Shown here in pieces: positions 15,195-22,281 of a stretch of 22,281 bases of DNA. Every line of letters begins with the position of its first letter. The first letter of the stretch is position 1. A model generated the notes under the pieces. That model worked only from the letters and a program-made list of their open reading frames with translations. It was not told the DNA's origin and ran no database searches. The position numbers and the translations under genes are program-made. Origin of the DNA: UBA8514 sp050251415 (GTDB lineage Bacteria > Bacillota > Clostridia > Lachnospirales > Anaerotignaceae); contig JBFWMT010000040.1 of NCBI GenBank assembly GCA_050251415.1, positions 1 through 22,281 of the forward strand, read 5' to 3'.

Positions 15195-15848
15195 TTAAAA
15201 CTTAAGGTATGTTACGCCCTCCAGGGGTATAAGAACTTCTACAAGTGGGGTACCATCGATGAAACCAACAACGAATGTGGAATAATAATTTCCGCCCTTA
15301 AGCACCATATTTGGATGTGACACAATAGTTCTTTGACTCTCGCTTAGTAGTACTTTCATTGTGTGTTTGCCTGGGAAAAGGGTTAAATAATCCGTAACTT
15401 CTGTAAAGTCAAGGTCATATACAACTGGAGTATCGTCAATATAAACATCCACTCCTACTTTGTCAGGTGAAAGGTTAATAAAACGCATAAATGACAGTGT
15501 TTCATCGATTTCTTGAGGATAGTCGGTGATTACCTCTAGCCCTACTTGACTGGTTGTGCCTATTATAGCCGCTGTGGCAATTTCATGAGGGTTAAGGGTG
15601 GCACGTATATCCAATAGGTGATCTACGTTATTTCCAGTAGGGTATATCTGTATGATATAAGTGCCTGCATGTGCAGTAAGGTATGGTGTGAAATCCTCGT
15701 ATTTGAAATTTTTAACTACAAGTTTTTTGTTAATATAAACATCAACATTTACAGGTGGGTCATTTGGTAATGCATGAAAAAAACGTATATATGCTTTGTC
15801 GGCTTCGCATTTGGAATCAAATTTTTCATTTTTATCGGGATATCTCAT
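15195..15848 (-). CDS. DUF4397 domain protein with internal duplication
   Basis: A 217-residue protein of the beta-rich DUF4397 family, function unknown. It is made of two similar halves: repeat 1 from about residue 19 (YIRFFHALPNDPPVNVDVYI) and repeat 2 from about 119 (FMRFINLSPDKVGVDVYIDD), each followed by a YLT segment and a beta strand ending in a basic or aromatic residue. Most family members I know of are exported, but no signal peptide or anchor is visible here, so it may act inside the cell, for example in a mother cell. AGGAGG lies 13 bases before the ATG, a long spacing; an in-frame TGA just upstream rules out a longer form. Upstream lies a weak sigma-K-like sequence (CATATACTG, minus strand 15885-15877). 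Confidence 0.85.
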   Translation of the reverse strand: MRYPDKNEKFDSKCEADKAYIRFFHALPNDPPVNVDVYINKKLVVKNFKYEDFTPYLTAHAGTYIIQIYPTGNNVDHLLDIRATLNPHEIATAAIIGTTSQVGLEVITDYPQEIDETLSFMRFINLSPDKVGVDVYIDDTPVVYDLDFTEVTDYLTLFPGKHTMKVLLSESQRTIVSHPNMVLKGGNYYSTFVVGFIDGTPLVEVLIPLEGVTYLKF

Positions 15849-15920
15849 AATTTGTTTTCAGCCTCCTTTGTATTTTCAGTATATGAAAAGGATTAGCTTT
15901 GTGTTTATAAAAAAATAAAA

Positions 15921-15966
15921 AACGCAGTAAGTTTATGGTTTGCATAAACATTTCTGCGTTTTTTTC
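15921..15966 (-). terminator. Terminator of mecA, symmetric on both strands
   Basis: AACGCAG (15921-15927) pairs with CTGCGTT (15954-15960), and inside it GTTTATG (15931-15937) pairs with CATAAAC (15943-15949). A and T runs flank both sides, so it may stop transcription either way; mecA reads into it. Confidence 0.85.
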
Positions 15967-15982
15967 GTTTATTTATGTATAG

Positions 15983-16630
15983 CTACTGAAAGATGTTATT
16001 AAGTGTTTTTAGTGCTGGATTTTTCATAATCATTTCACCATGCTCAATAAGGTGATACTTTGAAAGTACAGTGGATACATGTTTTTCTCCGTACTCACTG
16101 AGAATTAACTCGATTTTATCATTGGTTATGACATCATCTGAGGTATCATTTTGCAATAAAAGAAAATACCGCTGCTGGTATTTATAAAGCTCGCTGAAAC
16201 CATTGAAGCCTGAACCTAGACGCATTGCAACGTCTGTAACAATATCTATTGTTTCAAAGGAATAAATACAAATTCCTTCATCTGACTTATGTTCTGGTAT
16301 GTAGTGAACAATAGATTTTTTCTTGTATCGGCGTAAATCCTTATTTTGAGAGACCAGGGAAACCTTTTCTTTTTGGGTTTCTTTATCAGGCAATTTGGTT
16401 ACAATAATCATTAGCCCATCAACTGACACAGGTGCGGCCTCAACCATAAGCGGTGTGTTTTCGAAAGAAAAACCACATTCGTTAAAGGCTTGTTCCATAA
16501 TTACTCTGAAAAGCTCTTGGGTTTTTTCGGACGGTTTAACAAGCTCCTCAATACTTAGGTTTCTTTCTTTAAGGTCTGCACGGGACAGAGTAAGTTTGAT
16601 TTGGGTATCACTTAATTTTTCTATCTTCAT
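15983..16630 (-). CDS. mecA: Adaptor protein MecA
   Basis: MecA brings substrate proteins to the ClpC ATPase of the ClpCP protease and stimulates its activity; in Bacillus it controls ComK. The 215-residue protein has the N-terminal substrate-binding domain starting KIEKLSDTQIKLTLSRADL, with LFRVIMEQAFNECGF and VEAAPVS typical of the family, a charged linker (about 83-105), and a C-terminal ClpC-binding domain with YSFETIDIVTDVAMRL and SELYKYQQRYFLLL. GAGGAAG lies seven bases before the ATG. It has its own promoter and terminator. Neither clpC nor competence genes are in the window, so the substrate here is unknown. Confidence 0.92.
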   Translation of the reverse strand: MKIEKLSDTQIKLTLSRADLKERNLSIEELVKPSEKTQELFRVIMEQAFNECGFSFENTPLMVEAAPVSVDGLMIIVTKLPDKETQKEKVSLVSQNKDLRRYKKKSIVHYIPEHKSDEGICIYSFETIDIVTDVAMRLGSGFNGFSELYKYQQRYFLLLQNDTSDDVITNDKIELILSEYGEKHVSTVLSKYHLIEHGEMIMKNPALKTLNNIFQ

Positions 16631-16652
16631 ACTATCACTTCCTCTCGAATTA

Positions 16653-16681
16653 AGTATAATTATAATTACGCATTCTGTAAA
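16653..16681 (-). promoter_or_regulatory. Promoter of mecA
   Basis: On the minus strand TTTACA (16681-16676), a 17-bp spacer and TATACT (16658-16653), 22 bases before the start codon. Confidence 0.6.
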
Positions 16682-16733
16682 GAGGTTATTAATGCTAAAT
16701 TGTTAAATGATTATTAAAAATAAGGTTAAAAAG

Positions 16734-16762
16734 TTTACCTATTGGGAAAAATATGGTACTAT
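16734..16762 (+). promoter_or_regulatory. Promoter of the 575-residue membrane protein gene
   Basis: TTTACC (16734-16739), a 17-bp spacer and TACTAT (16757-16762), with TG one base before the -10 as an extended element. It is divergent from the mecA promoter, about 50 bp apart. Confidence 0.6.
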
Positions 16763-16796
16763 TACATAATATGCAAAACAGAAAAGGGGTTATAAA

Positions 16797-18524
16797 ATGA
16801 AAAAAAATAAATTGGTTTCGATTGTTATTACACTAATAGTTTGGTTTATTATGTTTTATTCTGCTTTGCCAGCAATAAACATACAAAGTCAAGAGTTTTG
16901 GAGTTTTGCAATAAGTCTTATTGTCGTGGCGGCAGTTATAAACAGCTATTCCCTTATAAAGAGTATGGTTGAAAACAAAGAGGCTATCCCTCTGCGTGAA
17001 AGGCTGAAGCAGTTTAAAAAAGTAATTATTGTTATTTTGGCGTTTGTGATTATTTATGGCGGTGGAACGCTGCTTTCATCACCAATTATACGTGCATCTG
17101 CCTATAAGGATTTGCTTGCAGTAAAAACCAGCGATTTTAACGCGGACATAAAAGAGGTGAATTATAGCCAGATACCTCTTTTGGACAAGAACTCTGCTGC
17201 TTTGCTTTCTGAAAGAAAAATGGGAAGTATGATTGATATGGTTAGCCAATACGAGGTTAGCGACTACTATACCCAGATAAATTATAAGGAAAAGCCAATG
17301 CGTGTTACTCCGCTGGAATACGGTAGTGTTATTAAATGGCTTACTAACAGAAGTACAGGTATACCTGCATATGTGCAAATAGACATGGCATCACAGGATG
17401 TTGAGCTTATTAAACTGGAAAAAGGAATTACGATTTCTCCAAGTGAGCATTTTGGTAGAAATCTAGACAGGTTTCTTCGTTTTAAATACCCCACAGCAAT
17501 GTTCAGGGGTAAAAATTTTGAAGTTGACGACAATGGTACACCTTACTGGATTTGCACTGTTGCCACAAAACAAATTGGCCTTTTTGGTGGCACTGACATT
17601 AAGGGTGCTGTTTTGCTGAATGCTATCACGGGTGAGCACCAATACTATGATGTTAGCGAAGTGCCTACATGGGTTGATAAAGTATATGATGCAGAGCTTT
17701 TGGTTCAGCAGTACAACTACCATGGTGTGCTTACAAACGGATACCTTAACAGCATTTTTGGCCAGCGTGGTTGCTTGCAGACAACGGAGGGCTACAACTA
17801 TATTGCCCTTGATGATGATGTTTGGGTATATACAGGCATTACATCGGTTACAGGGGATGAATCTATTGTAGGTTTTGTTCTTATGAACCAGAGAACTAAG
17901 GAAACTAAGTATTACCAAATTTCAGGAGCAAAGGAAATTTCAGCAATGAGCAGTGCAGAGGGACAGGTACAGCACCTAGGGTATTTAGCAACTTTCCCAT
18001 TACTGCTTAATGTAGGTGGAGAGCCAAGCTATTTTCTTGCACTGAAAGATGAGGCCGGCTTAGTTAAAAAATATGCTATGGTTAACATTGAAAAATATCA
18101 AATTGTTGCTATTGGCGATAGCATAAGTGAGTGCGATAAAAACTACAAGGTGTTATTGACAGACAATGGCATTACATCAGTTCCTATTAAAGAAGAAGCG
18201 GGATATTCTGGTGTGGTTGAAAACATTTGGAATGTGGTAATAGACGGAAATACCTATTATTATTTCCAGCTTGACAAATATAATCAGCTTTTTGAAATTG
18301 CGGCAAAGAACGATATTTCGGTTGTTAAAATAGCAATTGGGGATACAGTTGCAATACAGGGCTATGCCGAAGAAAAAGCAGGAATAATTGGAATTGCAAC
18401 TATTGAAATAACAAAAGTAGAAACCCAAACACAAGGTGGAATTTCAGGACCTATGCCATTACCAGCAAATATTACCCAAGAAACGGCAGACACAGTAGAT
18501 ACCACTGGCAGCGTGAATCCTTAA
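16797..18524 (+). CDS. Large membrane-anchored protein of unknown function
   Basis: I cannot assign this 575-residue protein to a family with confidence. The N-terminus holds three membrane helices (about 7-26, 36-55, 75-95) with a short charged loop KEAIPLRERLKQFKK between the second and third. The remaining 480 residues are soluble, rich in beta-type sequence and aromatic residues, with segments such as YWICTVATKQIGLFGG, GFVLMNQRTKETKYY and FALLLNVGGEPSYFLAL-like strands, suggesting a repeated beta fold. With three helices and an N-terminal inside, the large domain would lie outside the cell. The C-terminus (PMPLPANITQETADTVDTTG) looks disordered. AGGGG lies about eight bases before the ATG. 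No terminator is seen before the FliD-like gene 115 bases on. Confidence 0.8.
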   Translation: MKKNKLVSIVITLIVWFIMFYSALPAINIQSQEFWSFAISLIVVAAVINSYSLIKSMVENKEAIPLRERLKQFKKVIIVILAFVIIYGGGTLLSSPIIRASAYKDLLAVKTSDFNADIKEVNYSQIPLLDKNSAALLSERKMGSMIDMVSQYEVSDYYTQINYKEKPMRVTPLEYGSVIKWLTNRSTGIPAYVQIDMASQDVELIKLEKGITISPSEHFGRNLDRFLRFKYPTAMFRGKNFEVDDNGTPYWICTVATKQIGLFGGTDIKGAVLLNAITGEHQYYDVSEVPTWVDKVYDAELLVQQYNYHGVLTNGYLNSIFGQRGCLQTTEGYNYIALDDDVWVYTGITSVTGDESIVGFVLMNQRTKETKYYQISGAKEISAMSSAEGQVQHLGYLATFPLLLNVGGEPSYFLALKDEAGLVKKYAMVNIEKYQIVAIGDSISECDKNYKVLLTDNGITSVPIKEEAGYSGVVENIWNVVIDGNTYYYFQLDKYNQLFEIAAKNDISVVKIAIGDTVAIQGYAEEKAGIIGIATIEITKVETQTQGGISGPMPLPANITQETADTVDTTGSVNP

Positions 18525-18639
18525 AAAATTATTAAGTTTCCATATTTTGGTTAAAATTAGGTTAATTATGTGCGGTTATGGTCGACTTATAAGTATATAG
18601 GGTAGCTTTTCAAAATATTTTATAACGGAGGTCATTTCC

Positions 18640-19317
18640 ATGAGGATTTATGGCAATATAAACAGTTACACAGGACGAAGTGGAACCACCACAAGAATGC
18701 AAAGCTTAATGAGAAGAAGGAAAAACAGTGGAATAAGTGCTGCAACAAATTCTGCAACATCGTCCGTAGACCTTTCTTCTTTGCTTGACAAAAGCAGTTC
18801 AACAAATTCTTCATCAAGCGATAGCTCAACTGTAGTTAGCGCAACATATGAAAAAATAGGAACAACGGCTAGCAGTGTAACTACGCATGCAAATAAATTA
18901 TTGGCTACTGGAAAAAGTGGTTTATTTGACGAAGATGAAGAAAGCAGCGAAAAGGCAGTTAAGGAAATTAAAAGTTTTGTAGAAAACTATAATTCTCTTA
19001 TGACACAGATGCAAAAATCTGGAAGCAAAACATACAAGGCATTTGCGAAAGAGTTAAAGGCTGAAGCCACCTCTTCAAAGGCAAGTCTTGAGGCTGCGGG
19101 CATTACTTGTAAGTCAGATGGAACACTTTCAATTGATAGTGATAAGCTTACAGATACGGATTTAAGCGATTTGAAAAAAATATTTCAGGGCAGTACAAGC
19201 TTTTGTGCAAAGGCAAGTGAAAAGTGTACTACAGTAAATAAGAGGGCTGCCTTAGATAAAGCTATTAGTTCATATACTGGCAGCACAAGCAAAACAAGCT
19301 ATAGCACAAGTGTATAA
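18640..19317 (+). CDS. Small FliD-like protein, function unknown
   Basis: A 225-residue Ser/Thr-rich protein. The N-terminus (1-68) is polar and low-complexity, with a run of Ser and Thr at 53-68 and a basic patch MRRRKNS. The centre (about 105-185) resembles the C-terminal part of the flagellar cap protein FliD: IKSFVENYNSLMTQM, a LEAAGITCKSDGTLSID block, and DLKKIFQGS. It has two cysteines (189, 196) plus Cys157 and a Ser-rich tail. It is about half the length of a true FliD and lacks its N-terminal D0 region, and no flagellar genes are in the window. No signal peptide. GGAGG lies nine bases before the ATG. It may be secreted by the flagellar route or be a separate paralogue family; both are inference. 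No clear promoter found. Confidence 0.7.
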   Translation: MRIYGNINSYTGRSGTTTRMQSLMRRRKNSGISAATNSATSSVDLSSLLDKSSSTNSSSSDSSTVVSATYEKIGTTASSVTTHANKLLATGKSGLFDEDEESSEKAVKEIKSFVENYNSLMTQMQKSGSKTYKAFAKELKAEATSSKASLEAAGITCKSDGTLSIDSDKLTDTDLSDLKKIFQGSTSFCAKASEKCTTVNKRAALDKAISSYTGSTSKTSYSTSV

Positions 19318-19345
19318 ATATTATTGTGTATTTTGGTGAAATTAA

Positions 19346-19399
19346 AGAGGAGAAAACTTTGCGGTGTTTAACTGACAGAGATTTTTCTCCTCTTTTTTA
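19346..19399 (+). terminator. Terminator of the FliD-like gene
   Basis: AGAGGAGAAAA (19346-19356) pairs perfectly with TTTTCTCCTCT (19383-19393), followed by T's. The 26-nt centre may form a smaller inner pairing (TTTG with CAGAG). Confidence 0.85.
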
Positions 19400-19491
19400 T
19401 TAAAAATTAAAGATAAATAATTAGAATGGTAAAAAAACAACGGCATGTTTTGAAAATGAGCAAAAAATGTACTAAAAATGCCCCGCAGGTG

Positions 19492-19520
19492 TTGAAAAAT
19501 GGTTTTTTTTAATATATAAT
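19492..19520 (+). promoter_or_regulatory. Promoter of the UxaA-family genes
   Basis: TTGAAA (19492-19497), a 17-bp spacer and a perfect TATAAT (19515-19520), 41 bases before the first start codon. Confidence 0.75.
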
Positions 19521-19561
19521 CAAGTCATTAATAATAAGAGTTGATTAAAGGAGGATTCAAA

Positions 19562-19855
19562 ATGAGCGTAAACGCAATTATGTTAAGACCTATTGACACC
19601 GTTGTAACTATAGTTAGTGATGTTGTAAAGGGTGACACTGTTAATTACACTAAAGATGGAGAAGCATGTACTGTTACTGCTACAGAGGATATTCCTGCAT
19701 TTCATAAAATTGCAGTTAAAAGCCTTAAAAGTGGTGAGCACATTATTAAATACGGACAAATTATTGGTGGGTTAGTTGAGGATGCGCCAGCAGGATGCTG
19801 GATTAGCCACAAAAATATTATAAGCTTACCAAGAAACTACGAAGACGAATTATAA
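19562..19855 (+). CDS. UxaA-family dehydratase small subunit (SAF domain)
   Basis: A 97-residue protein corresponding to the N-terminal SAF domain of altronate/galactarate dehydratases, also the alpha subunit of (2R)-sulpholactate sulpho-lyase (SuyA). Family marks are DIPAFHKIAVKSLKSGEHI (about 45-63), then IKYGQIIG and GCWISHKN with the conserved His. In the single-chain relatives this is fused to the large domain; here it is a separate gene 15 bases before it, as in SuyAB and split UxaA systems. ATG at 19562 has AAAGGAGG about seven bases upstream; a TTG at 19541 lies before that site. The exact sugar acid is not shown by sequence. Confidence 0.88.
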   Translation: MSVNAIMLRPIDTVVTIVSDVVKGDTVNYTKDGEACTVTATEDIPAFHKIAVKSLKSGEHIIKYGQIIGGLVEDAPAGCWISHKNIISLPRNYEDEL

Positions 19856-19870
19856 GAGGAGGTTAACATA

Positions 19871-21031
19871 ATGAATTTTTTAGGCTACGGAAGACCAGAT
19901 GGAAGAGTTGGCATAAGAAATAAGGTTTTAATTTTACCTACATGTGTTTGTTCGGCAGAAACATGCCGTATTGTTTCAGAACAGGTAGAGGGCACAATTT
20001 ACGTTGGTAATACAGCAGGATGTTCTGAAGTTGAGGAAAACTTGCAGATTTGTACGGATATGTACTCCGGCTTTGCGGCTAATCCAAATATTTTTGGCAC
20101 AGTAATGATTGGCCTTGGCTGTGAAGGTTGTACACCTGATATAGTAAAGGATGCAATTCTTTCAAAAACAAACAAGCCTTTAGAAGTTTTTGTTATTCAA
20201 GAAGAGGGCGGTACAGTTAATACAATTAATAAGGCGGTTAAAGCGGCAAGGAAGATGGTTCAGGATGCATCACTTGTACCTAAAAAGGAATACCCTGCAA
20301 GCAAGCTGTTTCTTGGACTTGAATGCGGTGGGTCGGACGCTACAAGCGGACTTGCGGCAAACCCTGTTGTGGGCAAGGTTTCAGACATGATTGTAGACCT
20401 AGGTGGTTCTGCGGTTATGAGCGAAACAACAGAGTTTATTGGTGCAGAGCACATTTTAGCAAAAAGAGCGGCTTCTCCAGAAATTAAAAAACAGATTATA
20501 GGCATTTGCAAAGACCTTGAAGACCATCTTGCTAACGTTAATCAAAATCTTCGTACAGGACAGCCAACCCCAGGTAACAAAGATGGTGGTATTTCAACAA
20601 TTGAAGAAAAGTCGTTGGGATGCATTTATAAGGGTGGCTCAAGACCTATAGTTGAGGTGCTTAAATATGCACAGATGCCTACAAAGCAGGGCGCACTTAT
20701 AATGGATACACCAGGCTTTGATGTAGCCTCTGTTACAGCAATGGTTGCGGGCGGATGCCAGGCAATTATATTTACAACAGGCCGTGGCACACCTACAGGC
20801 AATATTATTGCCCCTGTAATTAAAGTAACTGGCAATAGCAAAACATACCAAAGAATGATTGATAATATTGACTTTGATGCAAGCGTTGTTATTGACGGTA
20901 AAATGACAATTGATCAGTGTGGCGAGGAACTTTTCAAGGAATTTATGGAAGTTGCCAACGGAAAAGTTACAAAGGCAGAGGCTTTTGGCTTTAACGAGTG
21001 TTCTATGCAGAGAATTTGTAAATTCATCTAA
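19871..21031 (+). CDS. UxaA-family dehydratase large subunit
   Basis: The catalytic part of an acid-sugar dehydratase (altronate, galactarate or a related substrate) or sulpho-lyase. The 386-residue protein starts with FLGYGRPDGRVGIRN, the family hallmark, and carries GLGCEGC (81-87), ECGGSD (151-156) followed by SGLAANP, and SETTEFIGAEHIL (184-196), the metal and active-site region. Near the end it has KQGALIMDTPG and TTGRGTPTGN, also typical. Cys84 and Cys87 are candidate metal ligands. It follows the small subunit and probably forms one enzyme with it. A hairpin repeat begins right at the stop codon, and a terminator then separates it from the PdxA-like gene. Confidence 0.92.
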   Translation: MNFLGYGRPDGRVGIRNKVLILPTCVCSAETCRIVSEQVEGTIYVGNTAGCSEVEENLQICTDMYSGFAANPNIFGTVMIGLGCEGCTPDIVKDAILSKTNKPLEVFVIQEEGGTVNTINKAVKAARKMVQDASLVPKKEYPASKLFLGLECGGSDATSGLAANPVVGKVSDMIVDLGGSAVMSETTEFIGAEHILAKRAASPEIKKQIIGICKDLEDHLANVNQNLRTGQPTPGNKDGGISTIEEKSLGCIYKGGSRPIVEVLKYAQMPTKQGALIMDTPGFDVASVTAMVAGGCQAIIFTTGRGTPTGNIIAPVIKVTGNSKTYQRMIDNIDFDASVVIDGKMTIDQCGEELFKEFMEVANGKVTKAEAFGFNECSMQRICKFI

Positions 21032-21062
21032 GGAAACACTGATTACATTAAATTAGTGTTTC
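21032..21062. repeat. Hairpin repeat, copy B (behind UxaA large subunit)
   Basis: GAAACACTGATT (21033-21044) pairs with AATTAGTGTTTC (21051-21062) with one G-U pair over ACATTA. A second, alternative pairing exists: TACATTAAATT (21044-21054) with AATTTAATGTA (21072-21082). Confidence 0.6.
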
Positions 21063-21090
21063 ACTGAAATCAATTTAATGTATACACTAA

Positions 21091-21139
21091 AGCTCGTTTT
21101 GGAGGGTAAATAACCTTTCAGAACGGGCTTTTATTTTTT
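21091..21139 (+). terminator. Terminator of the UxaA-family genes
   Basis: AGCTCGTT (21091-21098) pairs with AACGGGCT (21122-21129) with one G-U pair, and a T-rich run follows to 21140. The 23-nt centre has a weak inner stem. Confidence 0.7.
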
Positions 21140-21148
21140 TGATAAATA

Positions 21149-21194
21149 TGATATAATTTTGAACTAGTACGATTTTGTGTAATATTTGTACTGG
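21149..21194 (+). promoter_or_regulatory. Promoter and operator candidate of the PdxA-family gene
   Basis: A perfect TATAAT (21152-21157) has TG one base before it, an extended -10; the -35 is poor. Just downstream, CTAGTAC (21164-21170) and GTACTGG (21188-21194) form an inverted repeat with one G-T position, placed over the transcription start, where a repressor could act. Confidence 0.45.
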
Positions 21195-21227
21195 CACAAT
21201 CAAATCTGTTTTGAAGGGTGAGTTTTG

Positions 21228-22223
21228 ATGAAACCATTAATAGCAGTTCCTATTGGTGATGTGGCTGGCGTTGGCCCTGAGATTACTGTGAAAGCATTGG
21301 CAGACAGTCATTGTTTTAGGTCGGCACGCTGTGTTGCAATTGGTGATAAAAATATTATTGAAAATGCAATTAAAATGACGGGTTCTACTCTGATTGTAAA
21401 TGTAATTGACGACCCACAAGATGGTGATTACTCTGAAGGACTGCTTAACCTTATTGACCTTAAAAATATTGATATGAATGCTTTTGAAATTGGAAAGGTA
21501 CAGGCTATGTGCGGACGTGCCGCCTATGAGTATATTGAAAAAAGCGTTAGCTTTGCCATGGCAAGAAAGGTAGATGCCGTAGCTACAACACCAATTAATA
21601 AAGAGGCATTGAAATTGGCGGGAGTAAACCATATTGGCCATACGGAAATTTTTGCAGAGCTTACAGGTACACAAGACCCACTTACAATGTTTGAGGTAAG
21701 GGGGCTTAGGGTATTCTTTCTTACAAGGCACGTTTCCCTTACAAAGGCATGCAGTATGATTAGCAAGGAAAGAATAATAGACTATGTTGTTAGGTGTACA
21801 GAGGTGCTGAAGCACCTTGGTGTAAGTGGCGGCACAATGGCTGTTGCTGGCCTTAATCCGCACAGCGGCGAACATGGTTTGTTTGGTAATGAAGAGGTTG
21901 AATTTGTTGCACCTGCCGTTGAAGAATTAAAAGAAATGGGTTACAAAGTAGAGGGCCCAATAGGTGCTGATTCGGTTTTTCATCTTGCATTAAAAGGCAG
22001 ATACAACAGTGTGCTTTCGTTATATCACGACCAGGGGCATATTGCCACTAAAACACTGGATTTTGATAGAACAATTGCCATTACAGGCGGAATGCCTATT
22101 TTGCGTACATCGGTAGACCACGGAACAGCAATGGACATAGCTGGTAAAAATCTTGCTAGTGAAATAAGTATGATAGAAGCAATATTACTGGCAGCGAAAT
22201 ATTCAGCAAATTTTGTAAAATAA
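21228..22223 (+). CDS. PdxA-family dehydrogenase (probable PdxA2, acid-sugar type)
   Basis: PdxA proteins oxidise and decarboxylate 4-phosphorylated hydroxy acids with NAD. Classical PdxA works in vitamin B6 synthesis; PdxA2 oxidises 4-phospho-D-threonate or erythronate to dihydroxyacetone phosphate in acid-sugar breakdown. The 331-residue protein has the metal ligands His168 (RHVS), His212 (NPHSGEHG) and His267 (YHDQGH), plus substrate-side His138 (GHTEI) and GDVAGVGPEI near the start. With UxaA genes beside it and no other B6 gene, PdxA2 is the better guess, but sequence alone does not settle it. ATG at 21228 follows AGGGTGAG. It is complete, but the locus ends here at the contig edge; the expected DUF1537 kinase is not seen. 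Confidence 0.85.
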   Translation: MKPLIAVPIGDVAGVGPEITVKALADSHCFRSARCVAIGDKNIIENAIKMTGSTLIVNVIDDPQDGDYSEGLLNLIDLKNIDMNAFEIGKVQAMCGRAAYEYIEKSVSFAMARKVDAVATTPINKEALKLAGVNHIGHTEIFAELTGTQDPLTMFEVRGLRVFFLTRHVSLTKACSMISKERIIDYVVRCTEVLKHLGVSGGTMAVAGLNPHSGEHGLFGNEEVEFVAPAVEELKEMGYKVEGPIGADSVFHLALKGRYNSVLSLYHDQGHIATKTLDFDRTIAITGGMPILRTSVDHGTAMDIAGKNLASEISMIEAILLAAKYSANFVK

Positions 22224-22265
22224 CGGTTGATAAAAATTATTTTACCCTTTATACTCAATAGAGAT

Positions 22266-22281
22266 AGATCGGAAGAGCACA
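22266..22281 (+). other. Illumina adapter remnant at the contig end
   Basis: AGATCGGAAGAGCACA is the first 16 bases of the TruSeq read 1 adapter. A chance exact match at the very end of the window is very unlikely, so these bases are an assembly artefact and the genome sequence stops near 22265. Confidence 0.95.

Noticed and set aside
18541..18600. Flagellar sigma-D promoter before the FliD-like gene
   Set aside because: No TAAA with a correctly spaced GCCGATAA-type -10 was found, only A+T-rich sequence and a TATAAG without a -35.
21237..21875. Minus-strand ORF of 212 codons opposite the PdxA-like gene
   Set aside because: Rich in Cys, His and Asn in a low-complexity way typical of the reverse of a coding strand; no ribosome binding site or known family.

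Overview
The window looks like the chromosome of a low-G+C, anaerobic, Gram-positive bacterium of the class Clostridia, possibly a Lachnospirales-type organism. This rests on the A+T-rich sequence, strong AGGAGG-type ribosome binding sites, the gdpP-rplI-dnaB gene order, a MecA adaptor, a K+-dependent membrane pyrophosphatase, rubrerythrin and a DUF2148 ferredoxin-like protein. There are no tRNA or rRNA genes, CRISPR arrays, insertion sequences or phage genes. The last 16 bases match the start of the Illumina TruSeq adapter, so the right edge is an untrimmed contig end and not genomic DNA.

Layout. 1-1445: terminator of an unseen upstream gene, then rubrerythrin and sfsA. 1446-2033: a very short transcription unit (promoter, tiny ORFs, terminator; about 150 nt) and a small unknown gene that appears to start at ATT. 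2091-4373: a cytoplasmic-type asparaginase and a D,D-carboxypeptidase. 4415-9205: a housekeeping operon, pheA-gdpP-rplI-dnaB, joining phenylalanine synthesis, c-di-AMP breakdown, ribosomal protein L9 and the replicative helicase, closed by a strong terminator. 9240-11291: a divergent pair (DUF2148 protein on minus, MATE exporter on plus) whose promoters appear to share one palindromic -35 hexamer. 11318-14391: a FadR-type GntR regulator with a palindrome over its own -35, then hppA with its own promoter and terminator. 14394-16630: a DUF2461 protein facing two minus-strand genes, a duplicated-domain DUF4397 protein and mecA. 16734-19399: a 575-residue membrane-anchored protein of unknown function and a small FliD-like protein with no flagellar neighbours. 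19492-22223: a two-subunit UxaA-family dehydratase and a PdxA-family dehydrogenase, probably an acid-sugar catabolic locus cut by the contig end.

How the genes work together. Most units are ordinary single-promoter, single-terminator transcription units. The clearest functional groups are the pheA-to-dnaB operon and the UxaA/PdxA acid-sugar locus. The less explained material is non-coding or small: a related hairpin repeat in three intergenic regions (12300, 14431, 21032), inverted repeats placed over promoters or ribosome binding sites, the 150-nt unit with a hydrophobic peptide, the ATT-start gene, and the FliD-like orphan. I did not find a clearly new multi-gene system; these are the best leads.
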